Below, one piece after another: positions 49,501 through 60,270 of a stretch of DNA of 64,000 nt. Positions within the stretch are counted from its first letter, which is position 1. Every line of letters begins with the position of its first letter. The notes beneath the pieces were generated by a model. That model was not told the origin of the DNA and did no database searches. It saw nothing but the letters and a program-made list of their open reading frames with translations. The position numbers and the translations under genes were made by a program. Source of the DNA: Panopea generosa (taxonomy: Eukaryota > Mollusca > Bivalvia > Adapedonta > Hiatellidae); NCBI GenBank assembly GCA_029582155.1, contig CM055895.1, positions 51,985,250 to 52,049,249 of the forward strand, given 5' to 3'.

Positions 49501-50953
49501 AACATGTAGTGTTTTACACTGGGTGCTATATACAACTTGTAATGTATTACAATGGGTGCTATTTATAACCTGTAATGTATTGCGCTGGGTGCTACAGATA
49601 ACCTGCAATGTGTTACACTTGGTGCTATATACAACTTTTAATGTATTACACTGGGTGCTATTTATAGCCTGTAATGTGTTCCACATGGTGCTCTATATAT
49701 AACCTGTAATGTATTAACTGGATGCTATATATAAGCTGTAATGTTTTACACTGGGTGCTCTATATATAAACCTGTAATGTGTTACACTTGGTGCTCTATA
49801 TATAACTTGTAAAGTGTTACACTGGTCGCTATATATAACCTGTAAAGTGTTACACTGGTCGCTATATATAACCTGTAAAGTGTTACACTGGATGCTATAT
49901 ATACCCTGTAATGTGTTACACTTGGTGCTCTATATATAACCTGTAATGTTTTACCTCAGGTGCTCTATATACAACCTGTCATGTATTACACTGGATGCTA
50001 TATATAACCTGTAATGTGTTACCCTAGGTGCTCTATATATCACCTGTAATATTTTACACAGGATGCTATATATAACCTGTAATGTGTTACACTGGATGCT
50101 ATATATAACCTGTAATGTGTTACACTGGGTGCTATATATATAACATGTAATGTGTTCACTAGATACTATATATAACTTGTAATGTGTTAAACTGGATGCT
50201 ATAAATATAACCTGTAATGTGTTAAACTGGATGCTTTACATATAACCTGTAATGTTTGACACTTGATGCTCTATATATAACATGTAATGTGTTACACTGG
50301 ATGCTATATATATATAACCTGTCATTTGTTACACTGGGTGCTATATATAACCTGTAATGTGTTACACTGGGTGCTATATATAACCTGTAATGCGTTACAC
50401 TTGATGCTCTATATATAACTTGTAATCTGTTACACTGGGTGCTCTATATATAGCATGTTATGTGTTACACTGGATGCTCTATATATAACCTGTAATGTGT
50501 TACACTAGGTGCTCTATATATAACCTGTAATGTGTTACACTGGGTTCTATCTATAACCTTTAATGTGTTACACTGGTTGCTATGTATAACCTGTAATGTG
50601 TTACACTAGGTGCTCTATATATAACCTGTAATGTGTTACACTGGGTTCTATATATAACCTGTAATGTGTTACACTGAGTGCTATATACAACTTGTAATGT
50701 ATTACACTAGGTGCTCTATATATAACCTGTAATGTGTTACACTTGGTTCTATATATAACCTGTAATGTTTTACACTGGGTGCTGTATATAACCTGTAATG
50801 TGTTACACTTGATTCTATATATAACCTTTAATGTGTTACACTGGGTGCTATGTATAACCTGTAATGTGTTACACTGGATGCTCTATATTTAACCTGTAAT
50901 TTTGTTACACTAGTTGCTATATATAACCTACAATGTGTTACACTGGATGTGTC
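37556..50953. repeat. Tandem array B, 33-35 bp unit, about 13.4 kb
   Basis: Monomers alternate between two types. Type a is GTGCT(C)TATATATAACCTGT followed by AATGTGTTACACTGG; type b is GTGCTATATACAACTTGT followed by AATGTATTACACTGG. The usual length is 33 bp, or 35 with the extra CT/TA. At roughly 33.5 bp each there are about 400 copies. Each carries the dyad TGTAATGTGTTACA or TGTAATGTATTACA. Larger duplications are visible: marker variants (ATCATCTGTAATATTTAAAA and TGTTTAAAATCTATATTG) recur at exactly +3,828 bp (39.2-39.8 kb to 43.0-43.6 kb). The 43.8-44.5 kb block recurs at about +1.05-1.08 kb, and the 47.8-48.3 kb block at about +1.46 kb. The right end finishes CACTGGATGTGTCTG. The 33-bp period is a multiple of three, so frames stay open with an 11-residue peptide period; none is a gene. 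Confidence 0.97.
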
Positions 50954-51551
50954 TGTAGTATAAAAACTATAACAAGTAAGATTATTCTAAATATATATTT
51001 TAATTATGAAAATCACAAGTAAATATATGTATAATTTAATTAAATAATGCTACATGGTATTAAGTAACAAATGAAACATTGTATATTGACAAAAATTACT
51101 ATAATAAAATAAAGACTAGAAATTCAGTGATGACATTAAAATATTTGCACCTGAGTAAAAATAGAAATTGACTTAAAATGGAACACTTGTGTGCGCTTTT
51201 TGTGTGACGTTACTTCTCCATAGCAGAGTAGTCCAAGAAACTGTCTCAATGGTCAATTGCCTCTTACCACTGAGGTCCTAAGTTTAAGTCCAGCTCATTT
51301 TATAAACTTGATTTGATTTAACCAATTACTTACAAGGAACAGTGGTTTTACTTAGGTTCATTCTGACATCTTGGTAAAGCCCACTAAATCAATCCCCTAT
51401 TTGTGAATGAGTATAGATTACACTTTGTTTGGGAGATACTTGTATACAGTCATTTAGTCCTTAACACTAGTTATGTGTATATTGTAAACAACACACATGT
51501 GTAGACAAATTAAATGGTAACATTATCCTTAGACAATAAATCTATAAACAA
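50954..51551. other. Between array B and the PLP-enzyme gene
   Basis: AT-rich unique sequence plus one family-3 SINE (51,229-51,385). No gene seen. Confidence 0.6.
51229..51385 (+). mobile_element. tRNA-derived SINE, family 3, body without tail
   Basis: TCTTACCACTGAGGTCCTAA and GTTTAAGTCCAGCTCATTTT match the copy at 20,147. CAGTGGTTTTACTTAGGTTC and ATTCTGACATC match the body of the 25.6 and 27.0 kb copies. The satellite-like tail is absent. It lies only about 280 bp beyond the right edge of array B. Confidence 0.65.
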
Positions 51552-51557
51552 TTTATT
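51552..51557 (-). terminator. Polyadenylation signal of the PLP-enzyme gene
   Basis: AATAAA on the - strand, about 80 nt past the stop codon at 51,638-51,640. The distance suits a short 3' UTR. Confidence 0.6.
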
Positions 51558-51637
51558 TTTACACAATCATGAATAATATATTTCTCTAAATGACTTAATT
51601 TACTTCCCCGATGAAGGATCATGTCATTTAATTTTCC

Positions 51638-53850
51638 CTACTTTGGGATGTCACCTTCCAAGATACTGACTAACTTAGGTGTGTCAATGTTACCCCCGGA
51701 AATGACGCAGACAATGTTTCCCTTTCCTGCCTTGCCGGACAGAGCTGCAGCAACAGAGCTGCCACCAGCCCCTTCAGCAACAACATGGTTGTTTTCTACC
51801 AATAATTTTACAGCATCTGCAATTTCTCTCAAACTTACAACCAAAGAATTAGATATCAGATTTTCCACCAGAGGCCACATCTCTTCTAAAACGGATTTTG
51901 AACCAATTCCATCAACGAATGTGGGCGTGTATGAACATTGTGAAGGGTAACCTTTTTTAAAGCTTGCCGACAATGGTGCGGCTGTCTCGACCTCGCTGGC
52001 GTAAACTTTACAACTTGGTTTGAGGTGCCTGAGTGCTGATGCTATTCCACAACTCAAGCCTCCACCTCCATACGGGACTATGACGGAATCGACTTCTGGT
52101 AAATCTTCAAAGATCTCTATACCCGCTGTACCATTACCTTCAAATTTAGATGTAGCAGAAATTAATATATGAATATTTATTGATTATTATGATGTAATAC
52201 ATAAAGTATCTTGCAAGAGTGTCCATTTATATTATTGAATTCATTAAAGGACTTAGCAGTTGGCAAAATATAGTTTGAGAGGCTCTGTTGAGCATAACTG
52301 GTTTATCAGTTTTGCTAACAAGTTTAATTCATGCTGTAATAAAAGGATCACTCAAATGGGAGCATATCGGGGTTTTTAAAAAATTTAAAATTGGCTCAAA
52401 ATATATTTTACTAATACATCATGCCTATAATTATATTCAAATAATTTATTAAAATAATATTTTTTTTTTTTTTCAATTTGATCAGTCGTACAAGTTTACA
52501 TTCTAGAAAGAGTCTGAATGACGATGTGAAGGTCTTTAAGCAGTATTTAAGTGCTGTCTATTTTTTAGAATGGGGATTTCGTTTCAAGTTTACCACTCCG
52601 ATTGAAACATTGATTATGTCATATTTCTGAGGATATGATATACCAAACCATTCAGATTTGATTTATTTATGATAATAAGATGCCTTTTATCCATTTTAAA
52701 AAAATATATATTTTCAAGACATTTATAGCGTTTTTTCCAGATATACTTTTAATAAACTGATATACTCTTTAAGAAGGTTAGTGCAGTCGTATCTTTTGCA
52801 TCGTAAATTTCTGTTGCAGGAACTAGAACTGTGTACTAAACTGAACTGACTTTTACCTATAGTGTAATTTTGATCATGTCTGCTCCTGGTTTTCAACAAC
52901 ATGGAACCATGGAACACTGAGAGAGAATGCTGATGGTAAAACAGCTTATACTTCGTCACATGCACAAAATTTACTACCCTAGAGCACCATTTTATACCAA
53001 GATTATTCATTTTTATTGTCGGCGATTCAAAATTAAGTCACTGAATATAACTTTTATATATATATATGGATTTTGTATTTTACAATGATATTTTTTACCA
53101 GAATGATAATGAATTAAATTAAATTTACAAAACCAAGGAACATTCCACAACAGTCTGAATAGATATACCTGCAATTACTGATTCTTCTGAAACTGGGTGT
53201 AAAAACGTTCCCTCCATTCCTTCATACTCGTGCTTCATGATGATGTCCCACCACGTGTCGAAGGTCACTTTATGTATGTTCCCTCCCATTTTCACGACAG
53301 CGTTTGTCTTGGCTTCTGGGGCATGGTCTGGCACAAGCACGTCGCAGGCAATTTTGGATATTCCCGCGCAATAAGCTAATCCCTGGGCAAAGTTTCCCGC
53401 GCTCGCTGTGTACACTCCTTTGTTTATACTTTCTGGCGAGATGCTGCCAATGGCATTGCAGGCACCACGCATTTTGAAGCTTCCAATAGGTTGGAGATTT
53501 TCCAGTTTCAGAAATATCTGGAGAAAAGTAAATACTCAGGGCTAAAAACTTACAAAGAAAAGCTATGCTGGTGAAATGAAACGAACATGTTTTAAGATTA
53601 TACTATTCATGTACATGCGTTTACCTGTGTCATTGGAGAGACAATTTAAAGTTATATATTCCTAATGCACAATTTACAATACCCGGTATGTACCTGTAGC
53701 AAAATAAATCCTGTCACATACCTTTGTTCCATCCAATTTTACATTTAAAGGGATCAGTGGGATTCGTAAGACGTGGCCCTTAATTCTTTCTTTAGCATCT
53801 AATATTTCCTGGAATGGTATAATCTCGGGCAGTGGTTTGATTGCTCCCAT
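51638..53850 (-). CDS. PLP-dependent serine/threonine dehydratase-like enzyme (threonine ammonia-lyase / serine racemase family), three coding exons
   Basis: Exons on the - strand: 53,850-53,722; 53,517-53,169; 52,137-51,638. All introns are GT-AG, phases agree, and the total is 978 nt (325 residues), the usual size of the family. Fold-type-II PLP motifs are all present: GSFKMRGA with the Schiff-base Lys58; SAGNFAQG at 82-89; the tetraglycine phosphate loop GGGG at 183-186; and SGGN at 306-309, whose Ser contacts the pyridine nitrogen in the family. Expected activity is PLP-dependent dehydration and deamination of L-Ser or L-Thr (or a related beta-hydroxy amino acid) in the cytosol. The position matching serine racemase Ser84 is Ala83, so I infer a dehydratase rather than a racemase. 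Phe86 replaces the usual His. Glu208 fits the first metal ligand of serine racemase, but Pro214 stands where I recall an Asp ligand. A CAG acceptor at 53,865-53,863 just before the ATG indicates a non-coding 5' exon upstream. Exact substrate is undetermined. Confidence 0.93.
52566..52747 (+). repeat. Dispersed repeat I1, third copy, in an intron
   Basis: AGAATGGGGATTTCGTTTCA, ATGATAATAAGATGCCTTTT and CAAGACATTTATAGCGTTTT match 14,594-14,775 in order. It lies in the intron between the second and third coding exons of the PLP-enzyme gene, opposite to the gene's strand. No inverted partner is seen nearby. Confidence 0.75.
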
Positions 53851-54739
53851 GTCTGTGAAAACCTGAAATTATGTAAGGAAGATGGGGCAGTCAAGCTCAC
53901 GCATTCCGGGTGTGGTGGGATTGTCCGTTAATACTTTAGCAAAAATCACGTTCAATATCTGGCATTGTATAGAGTTTGCTTTAATTTAGAGGGGGTGGGG
54001 TGTGTCTTAGTTATATTTTTTGTAAAAAAAAAGATACTTGTTATAGTCTTGTTTTAACCCAATTACCCCCAAAACCAATTGGATTCGTCATCAAATTAGT
54101 GTCATCAAGTTTCAAGATTTTAGATGTAATACTTTTCAACGGAGGGCTTCTGTGTTGAATGTGAACACAATCAATATACTAGTATGAACTGGAACGTAAA
54201 GGAACCTTGTTAGACGACGATCTCATTTACGAATAGTTTCAGATGTTTCAGTTAAACTATAGACCTACCAGGGACATACTAATTAAGTCGCTGACAAAAC
54301 AAGCCACCTCCTCAGTTGTGCACAAAAACGTATGCTGTTGAATGGGGTTAACAAAATTTCAACAAATTTCAGGATTAACAACTCAAAATTACACTACATG
54401 TACTTATAAGTGTTTCATTAATAATAATATATTATTTCTCCCTGTCAATCAGCCCAACATTTACACGTAGCAGGGCTTTTTGGCTGGTATCCAAGGGTCC
54501 GTATATCGACCCTATAATATATATTCCCAATGGCCAACGTATCCTAATCAACCCCACCCACTCCCCACAAAAAAGGCTTCTTTTTTTAAAAAAAACAATT
54601 TTCAGCTCATTATTACAAAAAAAGCAGAAGTAACGAAGAACGGATTTACGTACCTACCTATCCATCAATGAATGTAAAGCAAGAGGGCCTGAGGACGCTC
54701 TAATGACTCATAGTGGCCGTAGCAATTATTGAAATTTCA

Positions 54740-55300
54740 CTATATTTACCCTCTTTGGGGGTCCTCTTAATAACCTATGGATTAATACCCCCAACACACC
54801 TATATTGAACAAAAAACTTAATTGCTATGAAAAGGAATACTTTAAATTTCGATACCATTCATCTAAAAAACTGATATAGTCTCCGTATAGAACCATTATA
54901 CAACCCAGCCCCTTGATTTTTCAGAACTTCAATCACCCACTCTTAGGGATTTGTTATGAGCAGAAATGCTTTAGATTTTAAAAAGAAGTTTTTTTTAGTA
55001 CACATGGATGCGAAAATGAAAAAATCAGTTTTCCTATAATATTCCTATGTAAAAGTAAAAGTCACTTTACAGGACCCCAATATATCCCAGTCCCTTGATA
55101 TGCAGAATCTTCAATCCTTGCTGATGTAAGGATAATTTATATCAAATATGAATTAGTTTGGTTGAAAGGTTATTTAGAGGCAGTTTTGTAAAAATTCCCA
55201 GTTTTAACCTTATTGCCCCACCCACCCCCTGGCTCCTTATGAAAATTTAATCCTCTTTATTGAACAAAATCAAATTTATTTTTACTAGACAATGCTTTAG
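54740..55300. repeat. Degenerate tandem repeat
   Basis: Related blocks follow one another: AACCCAGCCCCTTGATTTTT with CAGAACTTCAATCACCCACT, then ATATCCCAGTCCCTTGATAT with CAGAATCTTCAATCCTTGCT about 190 bp later. AATGCTTTAGATTTTAAAAA is echoed by AATGCTTTAGATCTCAATG at about 55,295. It is probably a dispersed repeat with internal tandem structure. Confidence 0.55.
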
Positions 55301-55424
55301 ATCTCAATGATTGAACAACATATTTACACAAATGGAAGAAAAAATGAGAATTTTCCATTTCTGGACAACGCGCCATCGCATGAGCTCTGGCCAGTAGAGC
55401 TAAAACAAGGAAAATATTTAAATT

Positions 55425-56330
55425 TTACTTCAAACTGCAATAATTTTAATTCAAGATCATTTTGTTACAAACGTTCTAAAACATCCAAGGTTACATACAG
55501 TTGACGTTCTATGTATAAGAAATCAGTTATCTGCGAAATCTGAATGATTTAATATGCCATGTTTCTTCGTGTGCTGTTCATTATTCATATCATTATTTAG
55601 TAGAAAGATGCAAGTTTCCTATCCTTCTATTTAAGTCCTTGGTATGGGGTCGAGCGTTAATCATAATGCTCTTGAAATATTCATAGAACATATGCGAACA
55701 TATTGTTGACACTCGTATGATAATATATTATGTAAAATTTAAACATGCAATGTCTTAATATGTTAGGCAGTAAAAATGATAATTTAGTTCCCCAATTTTC
55801 CCAGTACATTGCGTCTGTTTTCCCAATTGTAGGCTAGTTTCTTTTCCCCAAAGTACCTGGAAAATATGCGTGTATAGTTTGCGTATGATTAATCAAGGAA
55901 CTATCTCGTTTTCAAATACCCAACTTCTATTCATCTCAGAAATACAAATCAAAATGCTTTCTTTTCACGTTGGTAAATTCTCTACAAAACGAGACCATTC
56001 CCAGCAAAATAAGTTTAAAATGGTTATAGTACCTATGATTACATAATACAAGAACATCTCTAATTCTTTGGCAAAATGTGTATACTGCAACTAAAAAAGT
56101 AAGAAAATCACTTGAAAATTTACTTCAAACTGCAATGTTTATAATTCAAATCATTTTGCGTGTTTTAAACATTATAAAAATGTCTTAGATAACATACAGC
56201 TAACATTTCATGCATACATATGGAATCAGTTGCCTTTGAAATCTGAATAATAATTTAGCCAAATGGTTTATTTTTCGCGTGCTATTTTACCAACATTTAG
56301 TAGAGAGATGCACGTTCCCTGTTCTTCAAT
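55425..56330. repeat. Direct duplication of about 200 bp, spaced by about 690 bp
   Basis: Copy 1 (55,425-55,630) and copy 2 (56,118-56,330) share, in order, TTTACTTCAAACTGCAATAA / TTTACTTCAAACTGCAATGT, ACATACAG...ACATTTC-type blocks, AATCTGAATGAT / AATCTGAATAAT, TTTAGTAGAAAGATGCAAGT / TTTAGTAGAGAGATGCACGT, and CCTTCTATTTAAGTCCTTGG / TTCTTCAATATACAAGTCGT. A fragment of the same sequence is at 12,940-13,005. Confidence 0.7.
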
Positions 56331-58199
56331 ATACAAGTCGTCGATTAAATCTATGCCACTAACTCGATACCATGTAAGTTTTCTTGTGAATATAGTTCAC
56401 ACAATGAACTCGATCCTGACGAAAGATAAGAACATTGTTATTTGTTTTTAATCGACATGGACATATTCTGCTGGTTAAACAGAGTTGTGATATATAGTAA
56501 ATGGAAGCGTCTTCAGTGCAAATACGATTGAAAATGTAAGCAGTGATTTCGTGATGGTTCGAAATTCACAGGACAGTGATTTTTTTTCCTAAAGCTACAT
56601 TGATTTTTGAACAAAACAGAAGAGAACAGATATTTTATTTCAGACTTGTACATAAATACCGCCATAGTAACATATTTACAACACATATCACGTAATATAT
56701 CATGTTAATTGATACATCATTTGTACCGCTGTTTTCCATTTCATTTAAAGCATATTCACTTTTTTTTTAATATTGATGTCATATAATGCATGAAATACTT
56801 TTTTAGTTATAAATTCCTAAAAATAAGAGGATGAACAAATTTATGAAAATATTTAAATGAGTTTCTTTCATTGCCAGCTTTATATAATTGACATCTACAA
56901 TTCTGTTTCAAAGAGTCATAATGATATAAGTACGTTTTTTTTTTAGTATTTTATGTTTATTTAATTTTCCATGTTTAAATATATTGACACAGATTTTTTA
57001 AATGTCTCAATATTATTTAAGGATAGGCCATTGTTTCACTTTAGTATTTTTTCTCAGTCACAAATATTGCACACAAAAAACATGTCTTCGTCGATGAATA
57101 TAATACTAATATGATAAGTTAATGTACTATATATACTTGGTTAATAACGGTCGTGTACAAGCTGCAGGTAAGTATTTTTACTCCTCAGTGCTCGTGTGAT
57201 GATATAGAAAGCATGGAGCACTTCTTTTTTCCATTGCAATAAATTTTATAGAGTCTCGAGGCAAGTGCTCTTGGACAATATAAGCCTTAAGTCGATTCTT
57301 TTTGGAACAATATTTTGACTTTGAGACAAATATTCGAATTTTCGACGCAGTGCACATTGTTTTAAAGATCACAAAACTGTTCAAGTAGACCTATAATAGT
57401 ATTTATAAGAACAACTTTAAATATCTATATGAAATATCCGCCACTGATGGAGAACTTCCTTCTCCAAATTTCTACATAAAAATTCTATTTCTTTGGTGTG
57501 TTGTTTATATGTTAAATAACTGATAATTGAAAAAAGTCATCATTTGTATCAGCATTACGTTAGTACCAAAAGTATAAGCTTCAGACAGAGATTCAAATAG
57601 TTATTAAAGAAAAACTGAAGGTGCCACCTGAAATTTCAACCGTTTATATACACGTATTGTATTGATATTAGCGTGCCCAGTCTCTGTAATAAATAATTCA
57701 TGATGTGCAGGAATCTTTGAATGAAGTGCATTTCAAAATAATTGACAAAAAAGTATGTTATAGAAATGTATGAACGCACGATGGATGGTGAAACACTCCT
57801 ATGTACAGTTTAAAGACGTCTGACATCATATTGCTAATGTGCGGCAAGTTTGTGTTTTTTACCGGACGACTGTAAAGCGTTCCCGCAACTGAAAGCATTA
57901 GGTTAACGGCGCCATGTTTCGAGGACAATTTTTGCGTACAAGGCGTCAAAAGAAAATATTTTGCATTGTATTTCCTACTCTTATGATGAGTTTATTTATG
58001 GGTAGATTTGTGTACCGTGTAATCAGCGGTAACGAGAATCCCTCGGGAGTAGCATTACCTGGTCTGTCCAAGGGTCGAAGTTCTTAAAAAATCTGAATCA
58101 TTTTAATGCTTGTAAGTATGAATGAATAGTTTCGTCATTTTCTTGCCGTGTTGAGTAACTTGACATAACTAGTTTGTAGGTAGTGTATGCTTATTTATT

Positions 58200-58375
58200 T
58201 TAGCTCGACTGCGATATAAGGTCAGAGCTTATATGAACCATTACTGGTCTGCTTCCTGGGTGGAACCAGTAGTGTTGTTTTATGAAAGGCACACGTTCTA
58301 GAGTAGGGTCGAACCTGCAGCCTTTGGCAAGAGTGGCCAACACTCTATGGATAACACAATCGTCCCACTTTATTA
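58200..58375 (-). mobile_element. tRNA-derived SINE, family 2
   Basis: On the - strand: GTGGGACGATTGTGTTATCC (A-box region), GGCTGCAGGTTCGACCCTAC (clear B box), then a tail with CTACTGGTTCCACCCAGGAA. Best preserved family-2 copy in the window. Confidence 0.75.
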
Positions 58376-59190
58376 TATTATTTGTATGTAAAAAATACTT
58401 TAATAGGTCTAGGAGTACTTCAGTCATAATTTATTGGGAAGATGCAACCTGGGTAAAATTGTGGGATAGGCCTCCTCCCTCTTGGAGGTAGGGGGTCGCC
58501 GTTGGAAAAGTTTGATATCTGAAAAAACCAACTGCTGCATTCTACTCAATATTTGGTATAAAAATAGGGTTTACACCAATGTCCTTTTTTTAATTTTAAA
58601 CATTATTTATTTTGCTTTGTATTTATTTTACATTGGTTGTGAAACAAGTTAATACAACTGAGACAAATCACAAATCATGGTCATAGTCTTTTGCATAGAA
58701 CTATTAGTTGCTAAGCATATAAAGATAACAGCCTTGTACAAGTACACTACAGAGCCATGGTGGAGGATCAAATCATTAACCCTCTGATCTTGGTTCATTG
58801 CTCTAAATGGCAGCATTTGTTGTTATTTAAAAATATTTTTTTTAAAACAATTAGATGTATTTAAAGAGAATCTCTGATGAGTTTCAAACCCAGTACATCA
58901 TGCACTGCAAGATAAGACATAGGGAGGAGTGTTGGAAGGGGTAACCCATTCCTGTTGTTGGGAGTACCAAGAACAACCCTTGGAAATTCAACATCTTAAC
59001 AAATGAATTCCAGTGAGTTTTTAGGGAAAAACGCTCTTTTTAATATTTTTAAAGAAACAACTTAGACTAAACTATAATATATATTTAAAAAAATGCACCT
59101 CAGCAAATCATAGTTATTCGACACCAACAGGAAGGAAGATTGCAGGTTCATCCTGCATGTAAAAAACAACAAATTAATATACAGATAAAA

Positions 59191-60270
59191 CAGGGCTAAA
59201 ATTTAACTTTTTTGTGCTCTGGCAATTTTGGCCAGTGCCTAAAATTTCAACTGGCCAAATTTGAAACCAACTAGCCAAACCAATTTTCGCAGAAACTTGT
59301 AGTCCTAAATGTCTTAATAAACCCAAAATTAATTGTTTCAAAGCTTGCGTGTTATTTAATAAGCATTATTAGCTTGTATTTATTTTATAGACAATGGTAT
59401 CAAGGTTATTATAAATGTTAAGGTACAATTCAAAGCAGTACTTTACGAAACAAAATATTTTAAAATACAAAATTGTCTTAGTTATTTATTATACTACCAT
59501 AAATAAATGCATACAATGATATATCATAAATAAACACTTTCAACTAAAAAAAAGTATGAATCATGGATTCAACAGTAACAAGTGTACAGAGATTGAGGTT
59601 GAGACATACACACATTTCTATTTATAGAATTAATATAGCCAATGGCCGTTCGTTTTAAAATAAGATCTAGCCAAGGACGACTGTTTAACATGTGTAAATG
59701 TTGAGCTGTCGCTCCCATTTCATTACAGTATTAACTGAAGGATTATTTCTCTTTTTTCTTGCTGGGACTCACTTTCATTCGTCTGTTCAATGGAGAAAAA
59801 GATGTTATTTTATCAGCCATTTTAACAGCTGACAAAATATGCAAACAATAAATTGACGGGTTTCAACTTTACTTTTATTTTATAGAGTGAATGTGCGATC
59901 GATCAATCTTGACGCAGTCTACTCATTATGTTGTTGACTGGTTTTAACTTTACTTCCTTTTTGCAGAATGAACTCGAGATCAAAAACAATTGGACGCAGT
60001 CTTCTCATATAAGTATTTAATACATGTCATTGACAATTGTGCTGCTAGTGGGTAATTTGGTGCAAGAAGCAAAATAAATTGGGTAAAATTGACCAGAACT
60101 CGTTATTTTTACCAGGATAATACTTGTTTATTTTCAAAAATCAATAAAATGAATACAATAAGTAATTTGAAATCCACTCGCAAAAAAATGCCAGCTTAAG
60201 TAATTTCAACTCGCATTTTCATAATACAGTTTGCATTTTGCGAGTGGCGAGTGCTTAAATTCGAGCCCTG
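59191..60270. mobile_element. Non-autonomous hAT-like DNA transposon with target duplication
   Basis: The left end is CAGGGCTAAAATTTAACTTT and the right end, reverse-complemented, is CAGGGCTCGAATTTAAGCAC. These are imperfect terminal inverted repeats of the hAT CAGGG type. GATAAAA occurs directly outside both ends (59,184-59,190 and 60,270-60,276, sharing the terminal G), as expected for a target-site duplication. The subterminal parts repeat CTGGCCAA/TAGCCAA on the left and ACTCGC/GCGAGT on the right. No transposase frame is visible. Confidence 0.65.

Larger units (their letters stand above)
53866..59190. other. Upstream of the PLP-enzyme gene, no further gene recognised
   Basis: The first (non-coding) exon and promoter of the PLP-enzyme gene should lie here but I cannot place them. 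A slightly CpG-richer patch at about 57,840-58,080 (CCGGACGACTG, TTAACGGCGCCATGTTTCG) is one candidate. Also present are a degenerate tandem repeat (54,740-55,300), a direct duplication (55,425-55,630 and 56,118-56,330) and a family-2 SINE (58,200-58,375). Short open frames lack recognisable motifs. Confidence 0.45.

Noticed and set aside
38800..49686. Open frames in array B with an 11-residue period (for example LHWVLYITCNV; on the other strand CNTLQVIYSTQ)
   Set aside because: The 33-bp unit is a multiple of three, so periodic frames are automatic. They break wherever a 35-bp unit occurs and have no start or splice context.
51638..52057. Third exon of the PLP enzyme as a separate 139-residue protein
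   Set aside because: The supposed start is a TTG inside the tetraglycine-loop exon; the exon continues to the acceptor at 52,138 and joins in frame to the upstream exons.
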